A DNA stretch of 45,918 nucleotides from an uncultured Lachnospiraceae bacterium (GCA_949840915.1 CATKXY010000019.1:1-45918), one strand, 5' to 3'. Shown: positions 34,552 through 42,864, numbered from the stretch's first letter. Made by a program: numbers and translations. The notes: a model not told the origin generated them from the sequence alone.

Positions 34552-35169
34552 ATGAGTGTTGGAAAGATCACTCCTAAACAGCAGGAGATTTTAGACTATA
34601 TTAAAGACGAAATCTTAAAACGGGGATATCCCCCCACAGTCCGCGAAATCTGTGAGACGGTTCACCTCAAGTCCACCTCCTCCGTTCACTCTCATCTGGA
34701 GACACTGGAGAAAAACGGATATATCCGCCGGGATCCCACCAAACCCCGCGCCATCGAAATCTGCGACGACAGTTTTCAGATGGTTCGCACTGAGATGGTG
34801 AGCATTCCCATCATCGGCAATGTGGCTGCCGGCCAGCCGATCTTTGCCGAAGAAAATATTCAGGACTACTTTCCCGTTCCCGCCGATATGGTTCCAAAGG
34901 GAGAATCTTTCATTTTAAATGTGCGCGGAGATTCCATGATCAATGCCGGCATTTTAAACGGCGACCGCATTTTTGTACATGCCTGCGATACCGCCGCCAA
35001 CGGATCCATCGTGGTTGCATTGATAGAGGATTCCGCTACAGTGAAGACTTTCTACCGCGAAAACGGACATGTGCGTCTGCAGCCGGAAAACGATACAATG
35101 GATCCTATCATTGTGGACGACTGCCGGATTCTGGGTACGGTTTACGGTGTATTCCGCTTTTACAGATAG
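34552..35169 (+). CDS. lexA: SOS repressor LexA
   Basis: 205 residues from ATG 34552 (GGAGG eight bases upstream). An in-frame start at 34525 has no SD. The N-terminal winged helix ([47 protein letters not shown]) binds the LexA boxes upstream. The C-terminal S24 protease-like domain has the self-cleavage site A93-G94 (NVAAGQP), catalytic S128 (RGDSMI) and K165 (SATVKTF). RecA-filament-stimulated autocleavage would derepress both lexA and the divergent yneA-like gene. Confidence 0.97.
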   Translation: MSVGKITPKQQEILDYIKDEILKRGYPPTVREICETVHLKSTSSVHSHLETLEKNGYIRRDPTKPRAIEICDDSFQMVRTEMVSIPIIGNVAAGQPIFAEENIQDYFPVPADMVPKGESFILNVRGDSMINAGILNGDRIFVHACDTAANGSIVVALIEDSATVKTFYRENGHVRLQPENDTMDPIIVDDCRILGTVYGVFRFYR

Positions 35170-35184
35170 TATTTCAGGAAACAA

Positions 35185-35214
35185 AAGGCCGTTTCACATT
35201 CCGGAAACGGCCTT
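35185..35214. terminator. Bidirectional terminator between lexA and the McrB-like gene
   Basis: 11-base stem AAGGCCGTTTC (35185-35195) / GAAACGGCCTT (35204-35214), eight-base loop. It lies between convergent genes. On the minus strand it is followed by a TTTTGTTT tract, so it best serves the McrB-like gene. On the plus strand only a weak T-rich tail follows. Confidence 0.8.
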
Positions 35215-35226
35215 CACATAATCACA

Positions 35227-36636
35227 TCATTTCAACAGTCCGAACAGATCCTCTTCCAATTCCAGATATTTCAAATAAATATCCTCATAAGAATCCGGCA
35301 TATAATGACCGGAATAGGTAAATACGTCCTGCTTGAGATAAAACACAACCTTATTGATAAAATTCTCCCGGCGGTTTAATTCCTCATCGGATACAAAGAA
35401 CGGTCCCAGCTTCTTGTTCTCAGGAATTCTTGCAAGATCCGGGCGATCCTTTGAGATCGCTTCAAGATTCAACATATCGATAATACGATTCACCAGCATA
35501 GCAAAGGTCGGCCAGTTGCGCTTCAGCTTTCCCGCACGGGAGAGCAATTGCACATAATCCTCCAGAGGCGTTCCCATAAAAAGAGCTGTCAGCGGTGTCC
35601 TTCCGGAAAATGTGCCGTACTCCCGGCACCACCTCTCCGGCATATCATCAAAACTGATCCTGACATATTCCAGTTTAAACCGACGCTTGAAAGCGCTGTC
35701 CAGCACAAAAATATTGTCATCCGCCGTATTCATGGTAGCGAGAATGTTAAAATTGGCAGGAAGCCATATACGTCCCTCATAAAACAGTTTCTTAAGCCCG
35801 GGATCTCTGGAAAAATACGAAGAGATGTCGACATTCTGTACTGCATACTCGGATTTTCCGTTGTCCTGACGATCCAAAAGCTGAAACAGATCGCCAAAGA
35901 TTGCGGGCGCATTTCCTCGATTGATCTCCTCGATTACCAGATAATACTTTTCTGACGGATGAGAAAATGCATCCTTCAAAAGTGAGGTGAACGGCCCGGC
36001 AGAGTACACATAATCCAAAGGCTTATCCAGGGAGATCAACGGTTTGATGGAGCCTACGAAATCCTCGTACTTATAGGTAGGATGAAAGATCAGGCGCTTA
36101 CAGTGAGCATCCCTCTCCTGTTTATCCGGGTATTCGGTCTCCAGAATATGCCGTACCGTATAGGATTTCCCGGTGCCGGGCGCTCCGTAATAGATGCACT
36201 GTACAGGCTTCATGGGTACCTCTGTATAGCGGAAATCCACCCCCCTGTCCTCATTGTAGTCTGTATTGTCCGAAACCTGATGTTTGAGATAAAAGGGAGC
36301 CTCTATATCAGGAGCAATCCCCTGCATACCCTGGCTGAGAAATACCTGATAGAGTTTTAATGCTACACCGAAGGTTCCGTTCCCGTTCGCCTGATTCACC
36401 TGGTCAAAATCAGGCGCAGCAAGAAGCTTGGCATAAATCTGCTCAAATTCACCGTCATCATCGATTGCAAACAGATTTCCGGCCACCGGCGGAACCATTT
36501 TATGGCAGGCAGTTCTCAATGCATAGCTGTACGCAATAATGGCATTGTCCGTATATCTGCGCATACCGTTGTCACTGACCTGTCTGCGCATCCACTCACG
36601 AAAGATCCGCTCCTGTTCGGACGGCGTATTCTTCAT
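35227..36636 (-). CDS. Solitary McrB-type AAA+ ATPase/GTPase
   Basis: 469 residues, GAGGAG upstream of ATG 36636. The N-terminal ~140 residues are helical and not a known DNA-binding module. The AAA+ core has Walker A GAPGTGKS (151-158), the McrB-type Walker B LVIEEINRGN (233-242), sensor TMNTAD (301-306) and the arginine-bearing DSAFKRRF (313-320). In restriction systems McrB translocates on modified DNA with the nuclease McrC. No mcrC or other nuclease lies next to it. The downstream gene is convergent lexA, and upstream is a kinase-like gene. It could be a house-keeping MoxR/McrB-like remodeller or an orphan defence remnant. Confidence 0.8.
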   Translation of the reverse strand: MKNTPSEQERIFREWMRRQVSDNGMRRYTDNAIIAYSYALRTACHKMVPPVAGNLFAIDDDGEFEQIYAKLLAAPDFDQVNQANGNGTFGVALKLYQVFLSQGMQGIAPDIEAPFYLKHQVSDNTDYNEDRGVDFRYTEVPMKPVQCIYYGAPGTGKSYTVRHILETEYPDKQERDAHCKRLIFHPTYKYEDFVGSIKPLISLDKPLDYVYSAGPFTSLLKDAFSHPSEKYYLVIEEINRGNAPAIFGDLFQLLDRQDNGKSEYAVQNVDISSYFSRDPGLKKLFYEGRIWLPANFNILATMNTADDNIFVLDSAFKRRFKLEYVRISFDDMPERWCREYGTFSGRTPLTALFMGTPLEDYVQLLSRAGKLKRNWPTFAMLVNRIIDMLNLEAISKDRPDLARIPENKKLGPFFVSDEELNRRENFINKVVFYLKQDVFTYSGHYMPDSYEDIYLKYLELEEDLFGLLK

Positions 36637-36677
36637 GTCAATACTCCTCGCTAAACCGAAATTTTTTCAAGACTATC

Positions 36678-37304
36678 TCACTGCTCAAACCGCACCTTCA
36701 TATAGGCAATGATTTCCTCCACGCAGCGCTCAAATCCCAGCTTTGAGCTATCCAGGCACAGATCATAATTGCGGGCATCCGTCCACTCTCTGCCCGTGTG
36801 ATATTTGTAATAGTCCGCCCTCCGTTTGTCTGTCTTTGCAATAAAGCGCTCAAGCTCCCTGTCGCTCATGCTGTGTTTCTCTTTTGCCTTCTTCATACAG
36901 AAATCATAGGGTGCATGAACAAAGACACTGAGCACATTGTCATAATCCTTGAGCACATAATCCGCACATCTGCCCATGATGACACAGGACTCCTCCGCCG
37001 CCAGCGTACGAATGATCTTAGCCTGATAGTTAAACAGATTATCATTGGAAGTAAAATCGTCGCTCTCCGGGGGCAGCAATTCTCCGCTGTATACATTTTT
37101 GGCAATGCGAAACAGGCTGGTGCTCTTGAGCTTCTCATCCGCATTGACAAACAGGGCCTCATTGATTCCGCTGTCATCGCTGGCCAGTTTCATCAGCTCC
37201 TTGTCATAATAGTGGATGTTCAATCTTCCGGCAAGCATCTCCCCGACTGTTCTGCCGCCGCTTCCGTACTGCCTTGCAATGGTAATTACAATGTTTTTCT
37301 GCAT
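36678..37304 (-). CDS. Cytidylate kinase-like family protein
   Basis: 208 residues from ATG 37304 (GAGGA upstream). A second in-frame ATG four codons earlier (37316) has a poorer SD. It is a P-loop NMP-kinase-like protein: the nucleotide loop is RQYGSGGRTVG near the N terminus, then YYDKELM, CVIMGRCADYVL and the LID-like DKRRADYYKYHTGREW. This matches the cytidylate-kinase-like (AAA_26) family abundant in Clostridia, distinct from true Cmk, and the substrate is untested. It is encoded 41 bases upstream of the McrB-like gene, so the two may be co-transcribed. Confidence 0.8.
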   Translation of the reverse strand: MQKNIVITIARQYGSGGRTVGEMLAGRLNIHYYDKELMKLASDDSGINEALFVNADEKLKSTSLFRIAKNVYSGELLPPESDDFTSNDNLFNYQAKIIRTLAAEESCVIMGRCADYVLKDYDNVLSVFVHAPYDFCMKKAKEKHSMSDRELERFIAKTDKRRADYYKYHTGREWTDARNYDLCLDSSKLGFERCVEEIIAYMKVRFEQ

Positions 37305-37310
37305 ATTAAT

Positions 37311-37324
37311 CCTCATTTCCGCGC
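37311..37324 (-). repeat. 14-base repeat ahead of a start codon, copy A
   Basis: CCTCATTTCCGCGC occurs here and, identically, at 44789-44802. Both copies sit just upstream of a minus-strand ATG and include the GAGGA ribosome binding site; read in the coding direction it is GCGCGGAAATGAGG. Confidence 0.5.
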
Positions 37325-37364
37325 TGTTTTCCGCACATCTTATATGGATTTGGAAATCACTTGC

Positions 37365-38072
37365 TCACTCGCCCAGATATGCCTTCCTGATAGAGTCATT
37401 CTGCAGCAGCTGTTCCGCCTTACCCTCTAACACGATGCGCCCTGTCTCCAGCACATATGCCCTGTCTGCAATAGAGAGCGCCTTCTTTGCATTCTGTTCA
37501 ACCAAAAGTACCGTTGTACCGCCTTTGCTTACTTCCTGTATAATATCAAAAATTTCATTCACAAAAATGGGAGACAGACCCATAGAGGGCTCATCCATCA
37601 GGATAATTTTCGGATGACTCATCAGCGCTCTGCCCATCGCAAGCATCTGCTGTTCCCCTCCGCTGAGCGTTCCGGCCAGCTGGTTCTGGCGTTCCTCCAG
37701 ACGGGGAAAACGCAAAAACACATTCTCCAGCGTATGGCGGATCTCCTCCTTGTTTTTTCTGGTATAGGCCCCCATCTTCAGATTCTGAAGTACCGTAAGC
37801 TGGGCGAACACTCTCCTGCCCTCGGGCACATGGGCCATTCCCATGGACACGATCTTATGTCCCGGAACCTTTGTGATATCCTGTCCCTCAAACAGGACGC
37901 TTCCGCTCTTGGGGCTGAGCAGGCCGGAAACGGTATGCAGAATGGTAGTTTTTCCGGCTCCGTTTGCTCCGATGAGCGCGATGACCTCCCCCTCATTCAC
38001 ATGAAAGGATACGCCCTTTATGGCTTGAATCATGCCATAGTATACTTCAAGATCCTTTACTTCTATCATCAT
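37365..38072 (-). CDS. livF: Branched-chain amino acid ABC transporter ATP-binding protein LivF
   Basis: 235 residues from ATG 38072 (GAGAGG about 10 bases upstream). GTG 38078, two codons earlier, is a possible start. The ABC ATPase shows Walker A GANGAGKT, signature LSGGEQQMLAMGRAL, Walker B ILMDEPSMGLSP and a switch histidine region following. The LivF-type motif is EVYYGMIQAIKGVSF. It energises import together with LivG at the cytoplasmic face of LivHM. Last gene of the liv transcript; no terminator is seen before the kinase-like gene. Confidence 0.95.
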   Translation of the reverse strand: MMIEVKDLEVYYGMIQAIKGVSFHVNEGEVIALIGANGAGKTTILHTVSGLLSPKSGSVLFEGQDITKVPGHKIVSMGMAHVPEGRRVFAQLTVLQNLKMGAYTRKNKEEIRHTLENVFLRFPRLEERQNQLAGTLSGGEQQMLAMGRALMSHPKIILMDEPSMGLSPIFVNEIFDIIQEVSKGGTTVLLVEQNAKKALSIADRAYVLETGRIVLEGKAEQLLQNDSIRKAYLGE

Positions 38073-38110
38073 AGACACATTACCTCTCGTTCCTTCACTC
38101 TTCCGGTCTC

Positions 38111-38869
38111 CTACTCTCCCAGATAAGCCTTGATCACCTCCGGATTATTCAGTACTTCCGCCGTTTTTCCCTGACAGAGCACCCGGCCGAAATTCAGCAC
38201 GGTGAGTTCCTCACAAATACCGCTGACCAGCTTCATATCATGCTCTATGAGCAGTATCGTCATATCAAAATGCTTGCGCACAAATCCTATCGTATCCATA
38301 AGTTCCTGTGTCTCATTGGGATTCATGCCGGCCGCGGGCTCATCCAGAAGCAGAAGCTTGGGTTCTGTTGCCAGCGCTCTTGCAATCTCCAGCTTTCGCT
38401 GTTTTCCGTAAGGCAGATTGGCAGCAAGCACATCCGCTTCTTTATCGAGATCAAATACCTTAAGGATATCCAGGGCTTTTTGATTCATCTGACGCTCGAC
38501 CTTATGATATTTCGGAAGCCGCAGGATCCCCGTGAGCGTGCTGTAGGTATTGTGATTGTGCAGACCCACCTTCACATTGTCAAGCACCGTCAGATCCTTA
38601 AAAAGACGGATATTCTGAAAGGTTCTGGCAATCCCCTCCCGATTGACGTCGATGGTCTTTTTACCGGTAATATCCTTTCCATCCAGCAGAATGATTCCCT
38701 TATTCGGCTTATAAACGCCGGTGAGCAGGTTAAAGACGGTCGTCTTTCCCGCACCGTTGGGACCGATCAATCCATACAGGCAGCCTTTTTCAATGGTCAT
38801 ATTAAAATCGTCCACCGCGCGGAGTCCGCCGAAGGAAATGTCCAGATTTTTAACTTCCAACATTGCCAT
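38111..38869 (-). CDS. livG: Branched-chain amino acid ABC transporter ATP-binding protein LivG
   Basis: 252 residues from ATG 38869 (AGGAGG about nine bases upstream). The longer frame to 38947 only covers the end of livM. Motifs: Walker A GPNGAGKT, Walker B LLLLDEPAAGMNPNE and the LivG-specific TFQNIRLFKDLTVLDNVKVGLH. Signature region LPYGKQRKLEIARAL. The start lies one base after the livM stop, so translation is probably coupled. Confidence 0.95.
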   Translation of the reverse strand: MAMLEVKNLDISFGGLRAVDDFNMTIEKGCLYGLIGPNGAGKTTVFNLLTGVYKPNKGIILLDGKDITGKKTIDVNREGIARTFQNIRLFKDLTVLDNVKVGLHNHNTYSTLTGILRLPKYHKVERQMNQKALDILKVFDLDKEADVLAANLPYGKQRKLEIARALATEPKLLLLDEPAAGMNPNETQELMDTIGFVRKHFDMTILLIEHDMKLVSGICEELTVLNFGRVLCQGKTAEVLNNPEVIKAYLGE

Positions 38870-38870
38870 C

Positions 38871-39947
38871 CTACTCAACCTCCTTTGCGGCAGATTTCTT
38901 CTGTAAACGCGCCTTGACGGACGCAGTGGCCTTCTTCCGCCATTCAATACATTTGGGCGCCCAGTTAAAGAGCATCATCACAATTAAAATGATCGCATAG
39001 ATCAACATGCGGTAGTCGCTGACCACACCACGGAGAAGCTCCGGAAGCAGGGTCAGAATCACTGCAGCGATCATGGACCCCCTGATATTCCCCATACCGC
39101 CCAGCACCACAAACACCAGAATCATGATGGACATATTGTAGCCGAAATTCTTGGGCAGAGCCGTCAGAGTAGAAAGGTTATGCGCGTAAAGCACCCCTGC
39201 GACACCGGCCAGCGCCGCGGAGATACTGAAGGCCATCAGCTTATACCTGGTCACGGGAATTCCCACGGACTCCGCCGCGATGGTGTTGTCCCGAATGGAC
39301 ATGATCGCACGACCGTCCCTCGAATGGATCAAATTCAGCACAATGATCAACGTGAGGATAAGCAGAACAACGCCGATGGTAAAATTGGAGTCATTGGGCG
39401 TTCCGGTGATACCCATGGCCCCGTTAATGATAATTTTTTCGGAATCTGCCATATTCAGATCCAGTGAACTCTTAAGCGAAAAATGAACCCCTTCCTCGTC
39501 GATGCCAAGATAGAGAATATTGATGATATTCTTGATGATCTCACCAAAGGCCAGCGTTACGATAGCCAGATAATCCCCTTTGAGGCGAAGTACGGGAATA
39601 CCGATCAGGATGCCGAAAAGCCCGGCCAAAGCAGCGCCTATCACAAGCGCCAGAAAAAAACGCAGCGCGCCCGGCATATCAGGGACAAACATTTTCATAC
39701 ATTTGGAAAAGAAAGCGCTGGAAAATGCCCCGATACACATAAAGCCGGCATGCCCGAGACTCAGCTCTCCCAGGATACCCACCGTCAGATTCAGCGAAAC
39801 CGCAAGGATAGCATAGACACAGAGCGGAACGAGCAGGCCCTTCATCAGGCTGCTGATACTTCCCGTGGCGATCAAAATCTGTGCACCGATATATGCTATG
39901 AACACAAGTCCTACTGTGATGATATTACTGCGAAGTGTTTTACTCAT
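38871..39947 (-). CDS. livM: Branched-chain amino acid ABC transporter permease LivM
   Basis: 358 residues from ATG 39947, SD AGAGGG. Frames reaching 40001 are non-coding leader. About ten membrane segments. Typical LivM blocks: LSLGHAGFMCIGAFSSAF, RLKGDYLAIVTLAFGEIIKNII, SIRDNTIAAESVGIPVTRYKLMAF and VFVVLGGMGNIRGSMI. The C terminus is basic (SVKARLQKKSAAKEVE). It pairs with LivH to form the channel. The 94-base gap before it carries stacked hairpins. Confidence 0.95.
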   Translation of the reverse strand: MSKTLRSNIITVGLVFIAYIGAQILIATGSISSLMKGLLVPLCVYAILAVSLNLTVGILGELSLGHAGFMCIGAFSSAFFSKCMKMFVPDMPGALRFFLALVIGAALAGLFGILIGIPVLRLKGDYLAIVTLAFGEIIKNIINILYLGIDEEGVHFSLKSSLDLNMADSEKIIINGAMGITGTPNDSNFTIGVVLLILTLIIVLNLIHSRDGRAIMSIRDNTIAAESVGIPVTRYKLMAFSISAALAGVAGVLYAHNLSTLTALPKNFGYNMSIMILVFVVLGGMGNIRGSMIAAVILTLLPELLRGVVSDYRMLIYAIILIVMMLFNWAPKCIEWRKKATASVKARLQKKSAAKEVE

Positions 39948-39959
39948 ATTTATCCCTCT

Positions 39960-39977
39960 GCGCGCTGCGGCGCGCGC
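39960..39977 (-). other. GC-rich hairpin directly before the livM ribosome binding site
   Basis: GCGCGC (39960-39965) and GCGCGC (39972-39977), each self-complementary, form a perfect six-base stem with loop TGCGGC. It lies 12 bases upstream of ATG 39947 and abuts the SD AGAGGG, so it could mask or frame ribosome entry. Confidence 0.5.
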
Positions 39978-39988
39978 TCTGATCAACA

Positions 39989-40012
39989 GTTGAATACACA
40001 TTTTTATTCAAC
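39989..40012 (-). other. Intercistronic hairpin between livH and livM
   Basis: GTTGAATA (39989-39996) pairs with TATTCAAC (40005-40012), an eight-base perfect stem with an eight-base loop. There is no T-run downstream in the direction of transcription, so it is more likely an mRNA-stability or translation element than a terminator. Confidence 0.5.
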
Positions 40013-40041
40013 CTTCCGTTATTCTGCTCAAAACGGCATTA

Positions 40042-40926
40042 TCAGACCTTCTCCTGGATATTCTTTCCCAGCAGTCCGGTAGGCTTCACGAGAAGCACTA
40101 TGATCAGAACCGCAAACACGATGGCATCCGCCATCTGGGAGGAAATATACGCCTGACTGAAAATCTGAATCACTCCCAGTAGTATGCCTCCGATAAATGC
40201 GCCGGGAATGGAACCGATGCCGCCGAATACCGCAGCCACAAAAGCCTTGATACCGGGCATGGAACCCGTGTAGGGTGTCAGAGACGGATATGCGGAGCAC
40301 AAAAGCACACCGGCAATGGCCGCCAGGGCGGAGCCGATGGCAAAGGTCAGGGAGATCGTTCCGTTTACATTGATCCCCATGAGTTGTGCCGCTCCCTTGT
40401 CCTCGGATACTGCCAGCATAGCCTGTCCCACTTTGGTTTTATTGATAAAGAGCATCAGCAATACCATGATGATCACACATGACACGATGGTGACAATGGT
40501 CTCGCCGCTTATGACGATCTGACCGTCCGCCAGCGTGACGGCCTGCAGATTGACCACGGAGGTAAAGGATTTTGCGTTTGCACCAAAGATCAAAAGCGCA
40601 ACATTCTGCAGAAGATAACTCACACCGATGGCTGTGATCAGCACTGCCAGCGGAGAAGAAGCCCTTCTCAACGGCTTATATGCAATTTTCTCGATCACAA
40701 TGCCCAGTACGGTACACACAATCACCGAGACCAGCACGCCCAAAAGAGGGGGAAGTCCTATGGTGCTGCAGATAGTATAACAGGTAAAACCGCCCACCAT
40801 TATGACATCTCCATGGGCAAAGTTCAGCATCTTTGCAATTCCGTATACCATGGTGTATCCCAGCGCGATCAACGCGTAGACACTTCCCAGGCTAATACCG
40901 TTTATCAGATAAGTTATAAAACTCAT
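40042..40926 (-). CDS. livH: Branched-chain amino acid ABC transporter permease LivH
   Basis: 294 residues from ATG 40926 (GGAGG upstream). The longer frame to 41034 is leader. About eight transmembrane segments. Conserved LivH features are SFITYLINGISLGSVYALIALGYTMVYG, LNFAHGDVIMVGGF and GGIGSIPGAFIGGILLGV. It is separated from livJ by a strong stem-loop at 41053-41086, so its expression is probably lower than that of the binding protein. Confidence 0.95.
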   Translation of the reverse strand: MSFITYLINGISLGSVYALIALGYTMVYGIAKMLNFAHGDVIMVGGFTCYTICSTIGLPPLLGVLVSVIVCTVLGIVIEKIAYKPLRRASSPLAVLITAIGVSYLLQNVALLIFGANAKSFTSVVNLQAVTLADGQIVISGETIVTIVSCVIIMVLLMLFINKTKVGQAMLAVSEDKGAAQLMGINVNGTISLTFAIGSALAAIAGVLLCSAYPSLTPYTGSMPGIKAFVAAVFGGIGSIPGAFIGGILLGVIQIFSQAYISSQMADAIVFAVLIIVLLVKPTGLLGKNIQEKV

Positions 40927-41052
40927 AAGTACCTCCATCCCTTCCAAAATACACTCTTTTAAGTATAACAGAAGCCTTTCATTCCCGCAAGTAAATTGCT
41001 CTAAAAACAGGAAAAGGACGATTCCCTCCTGCACTTAAAGCAATCTGCTTTT

Positions 41053-41086
41053 AAAAATGAGGGCTGCCCGACACAGGCAGCCCTCA
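41053..41086 (-). terminator. Attenuating terminator between livJ and livH
   Basis: On the minus strand, stem GAGGGCTGCC / GGCAGCCCTC (41059-41068 with 41076-41085, plus one flanking T-A pair), seven-base loop, followed by TTTTT (41053-41057). It lies 40 bases after the livJ stop. Read-through would still allow livHMGF expression. Confidence 0.85.
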
Positions 41087-41125
41087 CTGGTTTTCCCCGC
41101 AGAAATCTGCATTACATTTATACTG

Positions 41126-42277
41126 TTACATTGCAGAGTACTCGCCGTTCTTGATCACAACAGCCATGGGAGATTTATTTACCTCTCCTGTTGACAGCCA
41201 TGTCATACCTGCGCCGGTAACACCGTCAACACTGATCTGGGGCATAGCAGCCTTGAGTGCGTCACCGATCTCGGATACGCTCATGGACGGCTTTGCACCG
41301 CTCTGTCTGATTGCCTCTGCCAGAATGTACACTGCGTCATAACCGTCTGCGGCAAACTGATTGGGTGTGTCATTGTAAGCAGCCCTGTAAGCATTGGTAA
41401 ACTTCTGGCTGGCCTCATCCTTGGAGTCTGCAGCAAAGGGAGTAAGCAGCATAACACCCTCTGCCAGAGAAGTATCAAAGTTCTCAACGCCGAGAATACC
41501 GTCCATACCGTCGCAGGAGAACCACTTGGGAGCATAGCCCATGCTGTTTGCCTGAGTAAGGATCAGCGCGGACTCCTGATAATAAATAGGAAGGAACACC
41601 AGATCAGCGCCTGCATCCTTTGCCTTCTGAAGCTGTACGGAAAAGTCGGTCTTGTTGTCTGCGGTAAATGCCTCGGCAGCAACGATCTCAAAGCTCTGGT
41701 TCTCAGCGCCCTTTGAAAAGCTCTCATAGATACCGGATGAATATACGTCAGAGCTGTCATAAATTACAGCAACCTTCTGCGCCAGATTGTTCTCTCCGAT
41801 ATACTGTGCAGAAGCGGCACCCTGGTTAGGGTCAGAGAAACATACCTGAAAAGCATTGTCATACTGTGTGCATTTTACTGCGGAAGCAGAGGGAGTCAAC
41901 ATCATCATGTTATCCGCATGAGTATTCTCGCTGACTGCAATACAGGGATTGGTGGTCACACAGCCGATGATCATCTGAGCGCCCCAGTCCTTAACCGTGT
42001 TGTAAGCATTTATGGACTTCTCTGCGTCATGCTCATCATCCTGGAAATTCAGCTCCAGCTGGAAGCCGTTTACACCGCCTGCAGCATTGATCTCGTCAAC
42101 AGCCAACTGGACACCGTTCATTACATTGATACCGTAAATTGCAGCGCCGCCGGTGGTAGGTCCGATACCGCCAATCTTGAATACGTCACTTCCGCCCTTG
42201 TTGCCGCCGCAGCCTGCCAAAGCAAGAACCAACGCAGAAGCCATAGCCACACTTACGATCTTTCTGAATTTTTTCAT
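41126..42277 (-). CDS. livJ: Branched-chain amino acid ABC transporter substrate-binding lipoprotein
   Basis: 383 residues from ATG 42277 (GGAGGAG upstream). The signal peptide ends in the lipobox LALAGC with C23 as the lipidated cysteine, so it is tethered to the outer face of the membrane. The mature part is a type I periplasmic-binding (Peripla_BP_6) fold: FKIGGIGPTTGGAAIYGINVMNGVQLAVDEIN at the N terminus, VAVIYDSSDVYSSG in the hinge region and a C-terminal VSEIGDALKAAMPQISVDGVTG segment. It delivers Leu/Ile/Val or a similar ligand to LivHM; specificity is not shown by sequence. Confidence 0.95.
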   Translation of the reverse strand: MKKFRKIVSVAMASALVLALAGCGGNKGGSDVFKIGGIGPTTGGAAIYGINVMNGVQLAVDEINAAGGVNGFQLELNFQDDEHDAEKSINAYNTVKDWGAQMIIGCVTTNPCIAVSENTHADNMMMLTPSASAVKCTQYDNAFQVCFSDPNQGAASAQYIGENNLAQKVAVIYDSSDVYSSGIYESFSKGAENQSFEIVAAEAFTADNKTDFSVQLQKAKDAGADLVFLPIYYQESALILTQANSMGYAPKWFSCDGMDGILGVENFDTSLAEGVMLLTPFAADSKDEASQKFTNAYRAAYNDTPNQFAADGYDAVYILAEAIRQSGAKPSMSVSEIGDALKAAMPQISVDGVTGAGMTWLSTGEVNKSPMAVVIKNGEYSAM

Positions 42278-42321
42278 AATTTTCTCCTCCTTATGCCTGT
42301 GCCTTGGGCACATGAATTAGC

Positions 42322-42361
42322 ATACAATAACTGTATCATACATTGCATATATGTATACAAT
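42322..42361 (-). repeat. Three 16-17-base-spaced ATACAWT repeats downstream of the livJ promoter
   Basis: ATACAAT (42322-42328), ATACATT (42338-42344) and ATACAAT (42355-42361) on the plus strand, at 16 and 17 base steps, with a perfect eight-base palindrome TGTATACA at 42352-42359. They lie from about +5 of the predicted livJ transcript into its leader. The layout looks like an operator for a multimeric regulator, but no known factor is identified. Confidence 0.45.
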
Positions 42362-42372
42362 TATTATTTCAG

Positions 42373-42401
42373 AATATACCTCATTCCTTTTTCTTTGTCA
42401 A
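42373..42401 (-). promoter_or_regulatory. livJHMGF promoter
   Basis: On the minus strand, TTGACA (42396-42401), 17-base spacer, TATATT (42373-42378). A strong consensus promoter about 95 bases upstream of livJ. The repeats at 42322-42361 lie between the start site and the SD. Confidence 0.8.
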
Positions 42402-42524
42402 TCATTTCTTCAAAAAAAGCAGGAAAAATTGCATATTTTTTGTATTTTGGGAGATAAATAGGGATGTGTGGCAGTAGAATACACGCTTTGAATGCCTGTG
42501 CAAACAGGCAGATGGGAGGAAAAT

Positions 42525-42737
42525 ATGGGAAATAAATATCTGGACGGCACCGTGCTCACGATCGCGATCATCGGTGTCATCAACTGGGGACTGGTAGGAC
42601 TTTTCCGCTTTAACCTCGTGTCGTTCCTCTTCGGGGACATGTCCTGGTTATCCCGCATAGTGTATGTCATTGTGGGAATCTGCGGACTCTATCTTCTGAC
42701 CTTCTATATGCGGCTGTCAGACAGCTCAAAAAGCTGA
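42525..42737 (+). CDS. DUF378 family small membrane protein
   Basis: 70 residues from ATG 42525 (GGGAGGAAAAT upstream). A longer frame to 42492 is not needed. Two transmembrane helices are separated by a short loop, with the family pattern IGVINWGLVGLFRFNLVSFLFGD followed by LSRIVYVIVGICGLYLLTFY. It probably sits entirely in the cytoplasmic membrane. The function of DUF378 is not known. Monocistronic: promoter not obvious, followed by a terminator. Confidence 0.85.
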   Translation: MGNKYLDGTVLTIAIIGVINWGLVGLFRFNLVSFLFGDMSWLSRIVYVIVGICGLYLLTFYMRLSDSSKS

Positions 42738-42757
42738 AAAGCTAAAAACTGATATTC

Positions 42758-42812
42758 AAAAAGCAGAGGATATGCCGCTCCGCCATTGGCGACGGAGCAT
42801 CCTCTGCCTTTT
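42758..42812. terminator. Bidirectional terminator between DUF378 gene and rsfS
   Basis: Long hairpin in which AAAAGCAGAGGAT (42759-42771) pairs with ATCCTCTGC and the following T-rich CTTTT (42799-42812). Inner GCTCCG and CGGAGC pair as well. A- and T-tracts on both flanks suit termination from either side of the convergent gene pair. Confidence 0.85.
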
Positions 42813-42864
42813 GTCTGTAAATCCGTACGTCTCTGTTTCAATGTGATCCATATTCTTTGAGCCG

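Noticed and set aside
39483..40082. 199-residue open frame opposite livM
   Set aside because: Runs antisense to livM, which has clear permease motifs. No SD or family resemblance.
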